Assembly (NCBI RefSeq): GCF_030867095.1
Contig: NC_081824.1
Location: 124,070,162 to 124,134,161 of the forward strand
Origin: Alligator mississippiensis
Lineage: Eukaryota > Chordata > Crocodylia > Alligatoridae
Direction: 5' to 3'
DNA: 64,000 nucleotides
Below are positions 46,402 through 58,400 of the stretch, piece by piece (within the stretch, counting starts at the first letter, position 1; the number at the start of each line of letters is the position of its first letter). Both the position numbers and the translations under genes were made by a program. The notes below the pieces were generated by a model. It saw nothing but the letters and a program-made list of their open reading frames with translations. It searched no databases and had not been told where the DNA came from.

Positions 46402-49400
46402 GTGAGCAGCGGGGCGGGGGGAGAAGGGAGAGCTGTGGAACCCCCGCGTCCCATCCCCCACCCCGCGACGGGCGCGGGACGCTTCGGGGGGGGGGTGCAG
46501 GGGGACGTCACCCACTGCCCTGGGTTGTGGGCCTAGGTGACCTCCTGAGGTCTCTTGCAGCATTCATTTCCAAATATCAGATAAAACGCATCTTCTCCCC
46601 TCCCTCCCCCCGGCATAATAGCGGAGCTTCTAGTTTAACTGGAGAAAAACTTGTTTCATGGGATGAGGCACCTCGCCCTGTGCCCACCCCACTTTTCTGA
46701 GTCCTAGATCTGCTCATGGGTGCCACTGGCACTGCTTCATAAATTGTGGCTCTTATCAACTCTACCTGAGCTTTCCCCTAGCTGCCTGTTTCCCAAGTCG
46801 GAAGAGCAACAAACGTTAGGAGCCACACCAGAAGGCTAATGTTGCCACTGGGAGAATGGGAGATGTGTTTTAAACAAAGGCATGGGCTACTTTCAGAGTA
46901 TGAAATAGCAGCAGTTGACAACGTGCTGAAGGTTGGGGGGTGTCAGTATGAGAAAATGGACAGAAACTCAAAGTGGCCCTGGAAGTGGGGGTAAGGAACA
47001 GACCGGTTAGAAATAACGGTAGCGCGCGATCTGTAGCTGTGTGTTAGTGTAGGGAGCAAATATTAGCTCATTTTTATTATATGCAGATAGGCTATATATT
47101 ACCATTACATTCTGCAGATGTCCAACAGATGTCAGTGGGGTATATGAAGGTAGTGCAAGTTTTTTATTTCTGGCTCTGTATAGGCAATAATTGGAAGTAG
47201 AATTCATTCTTTTCCAATCCAGTGGGTTTCATGTCCACTTTGAAACAATCTAGAAGTATACTTCCTATGGGAAAGGGCATCCAGGTTTTGAACACTTCTG
47301 TTCTACTGGTGCAGGAGCAGGCAATTATTTTGGGTGGAGGGCTGCTTACTGAGTTTTGGCAGGCCATTGAGGACCGCATGACAGGCAGCCAGGTGAAGAT
47401 AAATATTAATTTTCTAAAGTTTTTAGGGGCCCCAGGGGCCAGATAGGATGACTTGGAGGGTCACATCTGGTCCGCAGGCTGCACTTTGCCCACCCCTGTA
47501 CTAGTGTTTTCAGAGCTGGTTCACAACTGTGGTGTTTACTTTACCCTCGGGTATCTCTGGCCACACAGGCAAAGTAGTTATCATGCCATAAAAATGTCTG
47601 TCCAACTGTAAAAAGAACCAACCAGCTACAAAGTTAGAGCTTGAAAATGCGTTCCAACTTTATAGCTGGTTTCTATCCAGCTTTAATTTGAATGTGTAAC
47701 AGGAACCCTCATTCTGTGTTATTTCAAGGTGTAACATTTCAAAACACAAGCAGTATTAAAAACTCATGCTAGCAGCCAGCGAGTCTTATTCCTAAAGCTG
47801 CATATAACGTTTGATTTATATTTAAGATTAATTAAGGCAGAGAAGATTAGATTTATACAATAACTTTCATGCTTAATATATTCTGACAACATTCTCACCC
47901 TTCAGGATTTTCAGTAGGTGGAACAACTTTGAAAATATTTGTCAGCGTATATATCTATTTTTCAGTCAGTTGTACTGACAGCAATAGAAGATTATTTCAG
48001 TAAGTTAAGACTGCTTTAGAACTGTGAGGAATCCAGAATGAAGCACGGTTCTGGAGGTTTATTGGATGACGCAGTGATGGGCAGGTATCCTGGTTTTCTC
48101 TGATTTAAAAAAAAAAAAAAATCCCTAATTTTCAGTTTAAAAAATTGGGCATACTTTTAAAATCAGAGAAAACCAGGATCCCTGGTGATGATGTGGCAGT
48201 TGGTTGTTCTATGAACAGCTTTGCTATTGTTGTATTTATGATCAGACATTTTTTTTTAAAAGTGTGGTAAACTCTGTTTGTCTTAAGGAATTTCCACATG
48301 TCTGTTTCTCTGGAAGTTTCTGCTTAAGTTGCCATGCCTGAAATTGGCACTCAGGTACACTGCCCAATTCCGGACTGACAGCCTCCTTAAGAGAAGCAAC
48401 TGTGTGTTTATATGCAGTGCTGTGGGTTGGCTAATTATTATTGCTGAAAGAAGGACAGCTAATTGTCCCTGCCCTTCTCCTTCACCCCCCCCTTCCATGC
48501 ACACACACACATTCACAGAGCCACACAGGTGTGGCCACACTATATCTAGTTGAAACAAAAGGGAAGATTTGTTTCATAACTTCTTTTACTGGATCAAACC
48601 AAATGATTGGGAGATACCTTAGATAACCTTTCAGAAACAACCTTCAGGTCTAGAAAAGAAGTGGGTATAGCCTTGGTGGCAATCTCCTTGAAACAGCACA
48701 CCTTGCTTGAGGGTGCTGCTGCTGGGCATGCAAGTTTACTGGGTAGGTATAACCTATATCCTGGCCTGAACTTTCCATCAGTCATGTCCTGGCATTATGT
48801 TCACAATCACTCTGTAAGTATGCTTGGTTTATATATTTCTGCAGCTTGCAAATACATAGCTGCATTCACAGAGTTGGAGCATGCAAACTGTTTCTCTTTG
48901 GTTGCTGCTATGGATGTGACAAGAATAGATGAGCTAATAAAACTTACTGTTGTTGATTTCTTCTTTTAAGCCCAGCTGTATACAACATGCAACACTTTTT
49001 GGGACTATAGTGAGGCACCTGTAGTGGGATAAGAAAAACCTTTTGTAAGAGAAGTTTAATGTTTCACTTGTTTATGATCAGCATGACAATGTCTTTTGCA
49101 GCCTCACAAGAGGAAGAAACCCTTTATAGAGAAGAAGAAAGCAGTAACATTCCACCTGGTGCACAGAAGCCAGAGGGACCCTCTAGCAGCTGATGATACT
49201 GCACCCCAGAGAGTTCTTTTGCCTGCACAGAAGGTAAATGCTTGCCCTAGGCATGGAGGTTCATATTAACAGTTCATTCTTCTTAAGAACATAGTATCAA
49301 ACATTTTCTTTTCTTACTTTTACATTTCCTCGCAGACAGCACCAAAACAATAGATACCTATGAGTCAGAAAAATTGTCTAGCCACACACGGTTATGATGC

Positions 49401-52400
49401 TTGTGAGGATCTATAAGATTCCACCAGTGAGGGCCAGGGACAATAGACTTCCAGCCTCATATTCAGTCCATGCTGTCTAAGTATATTGAAAATATCTCTG
49501 GAACTTGAGTGTTTTTGTTTGTTTGTTTGTTTGTTTTTAAAAAATACTGAGAGTTGTAAAAACTAAGGTGAAAGGATTTGTTTTCCTCTAAAGATATAGA
49601 CCCCCAGTTTAGTTATAGTGATTGGAAGTGGGGCTTAAGGGGTTGGGGGCACAGGTGGTGTTTTCCTCTATCCTCCTGGTTTCGGGCTATGGGCTGAGGA
49701 GGGAGAGGAGGATTAAGGTAGTCAGCCAGAGACTGCATCACTGGTGTCATCATTAAGGCTTAGGCTTCCACGATCATGGTGAGAGAGGCAGTGATCTACT
49801 GGGAAGAGACAGCCTCTGCCGAACTGTGCTGGGGAAGAGCCTCTTCTCAGCCCTGCTGGCTGACCTGCTCAACCAGGCTTTAAACTAAGCCTTCTGGGTG
49901 ATGGGTGGATAACCGCCACTGCAAGCCCACTAGGCAACTACTGCATAACCAGCAGGTTAGGGCACCCAAGGAAATCCACACCTACCCCAGCCCTGGAACG
50001 GTGTCTGCCTGGGAGGGCAAGGAAGCCTAGGGCTTCCAATGGGACACTTATGTGTCTGTACACCAATGCCAGGAGCTTAGGGAGCAAACAAGAGGAACTG
50101 GTCCTCTTGCTAAGCAAGAAAGACTACGATCTCATAGGGAAAATGGAGACCTGGTGGGATTCCACCTACGACTGGGCCACAGGTATAGATGGCTATTCCC
50201 TGTACAGGAGAGATCGTGGAGATAAAAGGGATGGGAGTGTAGCTCTATGTCAAGAAAAGCTACACATCCCTGCAAACTGACACTGACTCAGGGAAGATGA
50301 CTGGAGTCCCTCTGAGTTAAAATACATGGGGACTGTGGCACAGGGGACATCATGGTAGGAGTCTACTATAGACCTCCCAACCAGAAACAAGAGCGGGACC
50401 AGGAATTCGCCAGGGAACTGGCTGAGGCTGCATGCTCTCGGTGCATGGTTGTCATGGGAGACTTTAACTACCCAGACATCTCATGGGAAGAGCGCTCAGC
50501 AAAATCTGATCGGTCGCAAAGCTTCCTCGTGTGCATGGATGAGCTCTACCTGACTCAAGAAGTCTATGGGCCGGACAAGAGGCAAATCATTGCTGGACCT
50601 GGTACTGGCCAAAGGTGATGATCTAGTCAGTGACCTAAGAATCGATGGAAAGCTGGGTGATAGTGACCACAAGCTGATCACCTTTACTATCCATCGCAAA
50701 GCTGGCAAGTCAGTCAGCAATGCAGAAGTCCTTGACTTTAGGAAAGCTGACTTTGACAAGCTCAGGAGGCTCGTTGTCGAGGCCCTAACGGACCATGACT
50801 CGACAGGAAGACGAGTCCAAGAGGAGTGGTTGCTCCTCGAGGGAGTGATCCTGACAGCAAAAGGGTTGTCCATCCCATCTCGGAGGAATGGTAGCAAAAG
50901 GGCACAGCAACCCCCTTGGCTCAGCAGGGAACTTAAGGACCTCCTGCACCTAAAAAGAGAGACTTATCAAGGATAGAAGGCTGGAATAACCACCAAGGAG
51001 GAGTACTCAGCACTGGTCTGTGTCTGCAGGGAGCGGACCAGGAAAGCCAAGCCTGCAACCGAACTCCATCTGGTTTCAAGTATCAAGGATAATAAAAAGT
51101 CCTATTTCAGATGTGTAGGGAGTCGGAAAAAAAGCAAGGGTAACATTGGACCACTGCTGAACCAAATGGGACAACTGATAACCGACACCCAGGAAAAAGC
51201 CAGCCTGCTTAATGGGTACTTTGTGTCAGTCTATCATCAGCCTAAAGGGACTGCCTGCCTAGCATGATGCAGGACGGCCAGGGTGAGGGCTTATTTATAC
51301 CCAGCATAGGTGTGGACCTTGTAAAGGAACACCTTGAGAGGCTGGACATCTTCAAGTCAGCTCGTCCTGACAGATTACACCCGAGAGTACTCAAGGAGCT
51401 GGCAGATGTCATAGCCCAACCATTGGCAAAAATATTCAAAAACTCGTGGTGCTCAGGTAAAGTACCTGAAGACTGGAAGAAGGCCAGTGAGGTACCCATC
51501 TTCAGGAAAGGGCGGAAAATACATCCCGGGAATTACAGGCCAATCGGCTTGACCTCAGTCCCTGGTAATATTCTGGAGAAAATGATCAAAGAGACCCTTC
51601 TTGATAAGCTGGCTGATAGCAACATCCTGAGGGACAGCCAGCACGGGTTTGTTGCAGGTAGGTCTTGCCTGACCAATCTCATCTCCTTCTATGACCAGGT
51701 GACATCGCCTGGACAAGGGAGAAGAGATTGACATCATATATCTGGACTCTAAAAAAGCCTTTGATCTGGTGTCCCATGATCTCTTTGTGGAAAAATTGGC
51801 CAATTGTGGCCTCGGCTACACCACAATCTGATGGCTGGGAAATTGGCTTCAAGGTTGGACCCAGAGAGTAGTCGACGGAAGCGAATCACTATGGTGCTTT
51901 GTGACCAGTGGTGTCCTGCAAGGCTCTGCCCTTGGACTGGTTCTTTTTAACATCTTTATCAACGATGTGGATATTGGAGTCAGAAGCACGTTGGCCAAGT
52001 TCGTCAATGACACTAAACTTTGGGGCATAGCATCCACACCTGAGGATAGGCTAGTGATCCAGGCTGACTTGGATAAGCTTAGTAAGTGGGCAGATATAAA
52101 CCTAATGACGTTCAGTACTGAAAACTGCAAGGTACTCCACCTTGGGGGGGAAAAAAAACCCACAGCATGCTTATAGGCTCATCAGTGCTACGCTCACTAG
52201 CACCACGGCTGAAAGAGACTTGGGGGTCATGATTTATCACAAGATGAACATGAGCCACCGATATGATTTTTATCTGCTTTACCAGCTGCAACCTCTGGCT
52301 TGCATCCATAGATGCTTCTCAAGTAAATCTCAGGATGTCATCCTCCTGCTCAAGGTTCCCTCTAAGGTGCGCGTGTGCGTGGCCGTGCACAACTAAAAAT

Positions 52401-55400
52401 GTGGCCGCGTACAGCCTTTTCAAGGCCACATACCAGGAGAGGCTGGGGCGGGAGCCTGGCAGGGGCTCTGCCAGCTCTGGGAAAGTGCTCCACTCCCCCG
52501 CATCAGGGCCGGGGAGTGGAGCACTTCCCCAAAGCCGGCGGAGGCCACACCAGCCCCCCTCCCCAGCCTGCATCCCTGCCTTGCCTCACCTTGGGGAGGA
52601 GCTGCTGCCTGCCCCAGTGAGGCTCCACGACACTGCGGGACATGCCCCCAGAGGCCATGCTGGGGAGGGGAGCAGTGTCCCAGAGCTGGTGGAGCCTCAC
52701 TGGGGCAGGCAGCAGCTCCTCCCCGAGGTGAGGCAAGGCAGAGATGAAGGCTGGGGAGGGGGGCTGGCGCGGGCTGCTCTGGCTCCAGGGAAGTGCTCCA
52801 CTCCCCGGCCCTGATGCGGGGGAGCGGAGCACTTCCCTGGAGCCGGGGAGCCTGCACCAGGCCTGTGCCCGCCCCAGCCTCTGGGCCCCGGCCCTTGACT
52901 CCAGCCCCTGGCCCCTGGCTCTGGCCCCCAGCACTCGGCCCCAGCTCCAGCCCCTGGCCCCAGCCTTCAGCCCCCTTCCATAAGTGTCCCATGCCGGACC
53001 GAGGTGACGCACTCACAGACTGAAATGGCATGCTCACAGACCACTGCTCCTTAGAGGGAACATTGGAGTCCCGCTGTACTTGGCCTTGGTGAGGCCGCAG
53101 CTGGAGTACTGCCTCCAATTCTGGGCTCCACAATTCAAGAAGAATGTCGAGAAGCTTGAGAGAGTCCAGAGGAGAGCCACGCACATGATCAGAGGGCAGG
53201 AAAATAGGCCTTATGATGAGAGGCTGAGAGCCGTGCGACTCTTCAGCCTAGAAAAGTGCAAGCTCAGGGGTGACCTGGTGGCTGCCTATAAATACGTAAG
53301 GGGTGTGCATCAGGATCTGGGGGAACGTGTGTTCACCAGAGCGCCCTGAGGGATAACAAGGACCAACGGTCATAAACTCCTCCATGGCCGTTTTAGGCTG
53401 GACATAAGGAAAACCTTTTTTAATATCCGAGCCCCCAAGGCCTGGAATAGACTCCCTCCAGAAGTGGTGCAGGCACCCACTCTGGACTCATTCAAGGAAC
53501 ATTTGGATCCTTATCTTGCTGGGATCCTTTGACTCTAGCTGACTTCCTGCCCCTTGGGCAGGGGGCTGGACTTGTTGATCTCTTGAGGTCCCTTCCAGTC
53601 CTAATGTCTATGAAATCTGGTTTTCTTTTCTAAGCCACTCTTTGCCAGACCCTTAAATTAATGTTGCGTATTTTTTTTCTTGTGTGTTAAGTGTTATTTC
53701 TCAAAGGCATCTTTTGTGTTATTCTGAATCCAAATATTTCCTTGTTATGCCTTTGGGACTCACCTTCTTACTAATGAATTTTTAACCTTTCGTAATTTCT
53801 TAAATTTGCTTTTGTTCACAATTTCAAGGGAGATGATGACAAGAGGAGAGAGGAGCAGAGGAAGTATGGAGTGTTTTTTGATGATGACTATGACTACTTG
53901 CAGCATCTAAAAGAAGCCTCTGGTCCTTCTGAGCTGGTCCCTTCTGTATCTGGTCCACAGAACAGGATTGTGGTGACAACAGAAGGAGAGATAGAAGAAG
54001 AAATCCAACAAATTCCAGTAAGTGAGGTATTTGTGTCACCAATCCTTGTTTTGTATTTTTTCTGATGCGTCCTTTATTTAAATGTATCACCCCATTTTGT
54101 GATAAATTATCATCTTGCTCGCCAAATATTCAGATAGATGTATGCTGTACTTGTGAAGGATCTTATTTTTTTTCCATCTTTGACATTTTTATATGGCAAT
54201 AAGTAGAATCTATAACCTATACTGACAATAATCTGCATTATATTAATCAGTTTATTTGCTAAAACACTGAAGTGACTTTCACCATGGCAGTATCATGTAG
54301 GTTTTTTGTTTTGGTTTAGATATTTTGTTTGACTGTTAAAAAGGGCCTTGGGGTGCCTGCCACTTTTAAGAGGTCAGGCAGCTTGCAAAGCTGCTGGCAG
54401 GTGTGGGCCAGGGCTAATGGTGAGTCAGCTGACCCAGGAAACCCAGCAGGTAAAGCTAGGCCTGATGGAGGGAGTCATCTGACTCAGAAAGAGGGCTGGG
54501 CTTAGAGCAAGTATAAGCCCAGGCCCTGAGAGAAGCCCAGCAGTAAGACTTAGAGTCTCCTGAGAGAACATCACCTCAACGGGAGGACTGTAGCTCTGGA
54601 GCACCACCACAAAGAGGACATCTGAAGCAGTCTGGAGGTTTGGGTAGGAACTAGGGCTTGAGGACATACTTATGGTCCCAGGCTGGGGTCTGGGTGAGCC
54701 CAGAACGAGGGGCTCAGTGTGGAAGACCTTATTGTAAGGTCCAAGTAAAGTTCAGGGAGAGGGGCTCAGTGCATAAGACCTACTGAGGCCCAGGTCAGCC
54801 CAGAGACAGACTGGGAGCGTAAGAGACCTGCTGAAGAGCCTGAGGGAGTGGACCTGTGAGTGAGTGTGGGCTGCGAGGCTGGAGAACTGACCCCAATAGA
54901 ATGTCACTGACCTGCTAGCAGGACCAGGGCCCAGAGAGAGGCTGGAGGCAGCCACAGCAGGAGGACTGCTGAAGCCAAAGGGGAGCCCAGAGTTCTCAGC
55001 TGGCTTGAGGCGGGGCCAGGGCCTAGGAGAAGCCACAGGAAGGACCACCACCAGAGAGGAAGCAGGATCAGTGGCCTGCAGCCCAGAGTGAAGATGGCCA
55101 AGCCAGAGCTATCTGAGGAATAGGAGAGTCCAAGAGGAGTGACAGCAGAATGAGCAACCCAGAGAATCTTGCTGGCCTGTCAATGGGGCCAGGGCCCAGA
55201 AAGGGGCCAAAGGCTGGACGTGGCCACAGTAGGAGCCTGCTGGAGCCAGAGAGAGGCCCAGAGTTGTCAACTGGCCCAAGGCAGTGGGGGCAAGGCCTAG
55301 GATAGGCCAAAGATCCAGGTAGGGCCACTGCTGGAGAGGAAGGGGTTAGAGAAATTGACTGCCCAGACTGAGAATGGTTGGGACAGAGCCATCGGGTGTA

Positions 55401-58400
55401 GAGGAGGGTCCAAGACAGTGCTGAGACCAGGGAGCCCAGATGTAGGAGAGTCAGGGCCAGAAGTATCTTGGAGGAAGGCGAGAGCTGAGCCCAGAAGTGG
55501 GCCGAATGAGAGCCAACGAGACTAGGGGGTGAGAGAGAGAGAGTGCCAGGGCCCAGGGAGCCCGGAGTGGTGACATCAGTAAGGGGCCAAGGAGCTTGTA
55601 GCCAGGGCCTAGGCTGGTATGACTAAAAACTGCACTCTACTAGGATTTGGGGTCACAATAGTGGGACTGCTTGTGGCAGGAGTGGAAGGGTCCAGCAGCT
55701 GGGTATAGAGAGAGACCCAGCGAGGGGCCAAGCGGTCTGGCAGCCCAGAGTGGCTGAGCGAGGGACCCAGGCGGCTGAGTACATGAGTGGGGCTGTGCAA
55801 GAGACCAAGCATCTGAGGGCCTGGAGAAGGGTTGTGTGAGTGTAGATGCATGACAAAAAAAATGTCTATGATGCAGGACAAAAAAATGTCTCTGATGCCA
55901 TCTGCAAGGCATGGGGCATGGTGTAGGGGAGTTACGGAGCCGTGCAATTAGCCCGTAAGGCAAAGTACCACAGCCACCAGGTGGTCACTGGAACAAGACC
56001 AGGTCTGGGAAGCCCTGGGGCAGCCTCCCCTTTTATAATCATAAAAGACATCAAGATGTGGTGGGCAAGTGAAGGGACCCAGGCAAGGACCAGTAGCTCC
56101 CCCACCCTCTGTCTGGTCCTCGGCATGGCTTTGGAATCATGGTGGGGCTCCCCCATGCTTGGAGCACTCTGATTGGCTGATAGAAACAGCCAATCAGAGC
56201 ATTACAGACAGACAGACAGACAGACTTAAGCTTTTATAATATTAGAATGCCCTAACTACCAGGCTATAAGCACTGTTCATCTACAACCTTGTTGTTGAAG
56301 CTTGAGCCACTAGTCTGTGAAGGGTCATGGAACAAGAGGGAACATGAATTTATATCAGCAAAGAGAAAACTCCCCTAGGTTTGGGGAACTGTGGGTTCTG
56401 GCACCTGCTGCCATCGTCATTGCTGTATTTTATTCATTTATTGTTTAGCTAATGGCTGCTTGCTATAAAAATATTAAACAGAACCTGTGATTTCACAAAG
56501 TCCCTTCCAGCCCTAAAAGTCTGTGGTGCCTGGCGCTTATGGGAATTTTTGGTGGTCTGGGTTCCAGTCCCTGTTCTCCAACACTGTTTTACAATAGTTT
56601 TTACTGGTTAAAAAGCAAAAGTATCTAAAACTGCAAAACTCACAGCTTACCACAGTCAGAGCAGTGCTATCCTCACTGTGTTTGTAAAGTCAGGCTCTCT
56701 CATGCCTTTGGTCTTCCTTTGCATGAGTGGATCACTTTCAGTCAGTGCTTTGTCACTTAGATTGTTTCATTTCAGGTAGACATTTCTTCCCTAAGCTATC
56801 TGAATTTCTTACAGCCCTGAGTCAGTTGCCTAAGTCCTGGAAGGAGCAGGAATATAGCTATGTGCCTGGTCCTTGTGTGTCTATTGACTAGTCCAGTGGT
56901 TCCCAAACTCTGACAAATTGTATACCACCAGTTTAAGATGATACAGCCTTAAGTACCATCAGCAAATTTTTGTCATTTAAAGTAATTATAAGAAATCCTT
57001 TGATGCGTACCACTGACAGGGTGCCTGCCTGGGAACTGCTGGCACCTCCCTGTTACGTGATTTGGGTAGCCTTGGGAGGTACTTTGTTCTCCCCTTTGAC
57101 TATAAGAAACCTAGGAACTCTAATCTATTAATTTGGTTCATCCTCTTGGAGTTAAGCACCTACATTTTGTGTGTTGCATCATGTAAGTGGAGGCACTTTA
57201 GAGACGGGTAAAGATCTGGCCACTGATATCAGCTGAAATCCTACTTTCTCTTGGTCAGTGCCCCAAACCTATTTAATAGCTTTGTGTGTGTGTGTTTTGG
57301 GTTTGTTTTTTTAGGTTCCTTCTATTAATTTGCCTTCGTCGGTATTTGCTTCCGAGTTTGAAGAGGATGTGGGACTATTAAATAAAGCTGCTCCTGTTTC
57401 AGGTATTATGAATCATTTTACTCTACCTTTTATAATGCTAGGCCAAGACTGTCCAACTTCACCACAGCTCTGTGCAAACCATATCCTGAGGCTTACCACA
57501 CAAGCATCTTCTCCCTGCCCTGCCCCATGGGTAATACTAGCAGGACACAAGCCCTTCCCTGACACACAGCAGTGAGAAGCACCTGCTAGGGCCATGGGCT
57601 GCATATTTGCTGTTCACAGGCTGCCAGGCAGATAGCCCTGTGTTGGGGTATCTTATAGTCATAAGTTACAAGGTCTGCCCAAGCTGAACAGCTCCACTGA
57701 ATTAACATGGTTGAGGCAGATCTATCTGATAGTCGCAGTAGAGCAGTGGTGGCGAACAGTGCGTCCAGTTGCCTTAGTCTGTATGACCTCGTTTACATCC
57801 AAGCTGACTGGGGCAGCTTTTGACATTAATCTGGAGCTGAACTTGAACAGAGTCAGACCTCTGAAGCTCTAGTAAAATGCCATCACTTCTCAGTCGTCAC
57901 ACTCAGCTCAGTTTAGATCTAGGTGGTAATATTGCCTATGTTAAAAATAATCTACTTATTCATACTAGGTTTGCATATTTGGTATTATAGCCTTATTTCA
58001 GGTAAAGCTCAGTAGCAGAGGAGGAAAAATGTCCCCAAAGCTGAGAACAGAATGTTTTATTGGGGCAAAACATTTTATTTGTCAACCTGTTACTGTTCCA
58101 TAGTGATGCCTGTGAATCCCAGTGTAGAACTGAGGGTTCATTCTTAAAATTGCCCTTCCTTTTTATTCTCAAAATTTATTTTCCTTTGGGGCAAGGCTGT
58201 CCAACTGGAGGCCCTTGAACCACATGCAAGCCACAAGGAGTTAAGTGCAACCCCCAGACTCCTGCCCAGTCATTGCTCCCCTTATCACTCCATTTGCAGT
58301 GGGGAAGTCCATGTGGCCTTGGGGCCCATGGCTCACCCTGGTGTGGCTCATGCAGCGTGTGGCCATCACTGGTGTGGCCTGCAGGGTACACGGCTCCTGG

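Larger units (their letters stand above)
45480..46520 (+). promoter_or_regulatory. CpG-rich promoter region of LTV1
   Basis: The sequence becomes GC- and CpG-rich just before the first LTV1 exon and returns to AT-rich DNA inside the first intron. No TATA box is obvious. It contains two TGACGTCA sites, two NRF1-like sites and a YY1-type ATGGCGGC close to the start codon. This is the usual make-up of a housekeeping, TATA-less vertebrate promoter and suits a ribosome-assembly gene. The transcription start is not fixed by sequence alone. Confidence 0.7.
46402..49101 (+). other. LTV1 intron 1
   Basis: Begins gtgagc inside the CpG island. It contains a hAT-type MITE at 47312, a 20-bp inverted repeat at 48087-48179 and a repeat remnant at 48570-48660. 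The rest is AT-rich. Confidence 0.7.
49612..53625 (+). mobile_element. CR1 LINE, near full-length but inactive
   Basis: Sense insertion of about 4 kb, of which about 0.7 kb is a nested DNA element. The 5' part resembles the CR1 leader upstream of the pol frame. The 3' end is the usual CR1 block ending cccttccagtcctaatgtctatgaaat. Long 3' coding (53080-53349: PQLEYCLQFWAPQFKKNVEK) is well preserved. The 5' edge is approximate. Confidence 0.85.
49234..53828 (+). other. LTV1 intron 2, largely one CR1 insertion
   Basis: The first 300 bp and last 200 bp are ordinary intron, with a (GTTT)n run at about 49514-49536. Nearly everything between is CR1 plus the DNA element nested in it. Confidence 0.8.
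54018..57314 (+). other. LTV1 intron 3
   Basis: Mostly a repeat block at 54330-56230, followed by AT-rich intron with a hAT-like remnant at about 56894-57045 (cagtggttcccaaactctg). No exon was seen. Confidence 0.6.

Noticed and set aside
45990..46700. 236-codon + strand open frame over the LTV1 start
   Set aside because: It crosses the start codon and the exon 1 donor in a different frame and is explained by CpG island composition.
52420..53184. 254-codon - strand open frame
   Set aside because: Spans the edge between a nested DNA element and CR1 sequence, so it cannot be a single ancestral gene.
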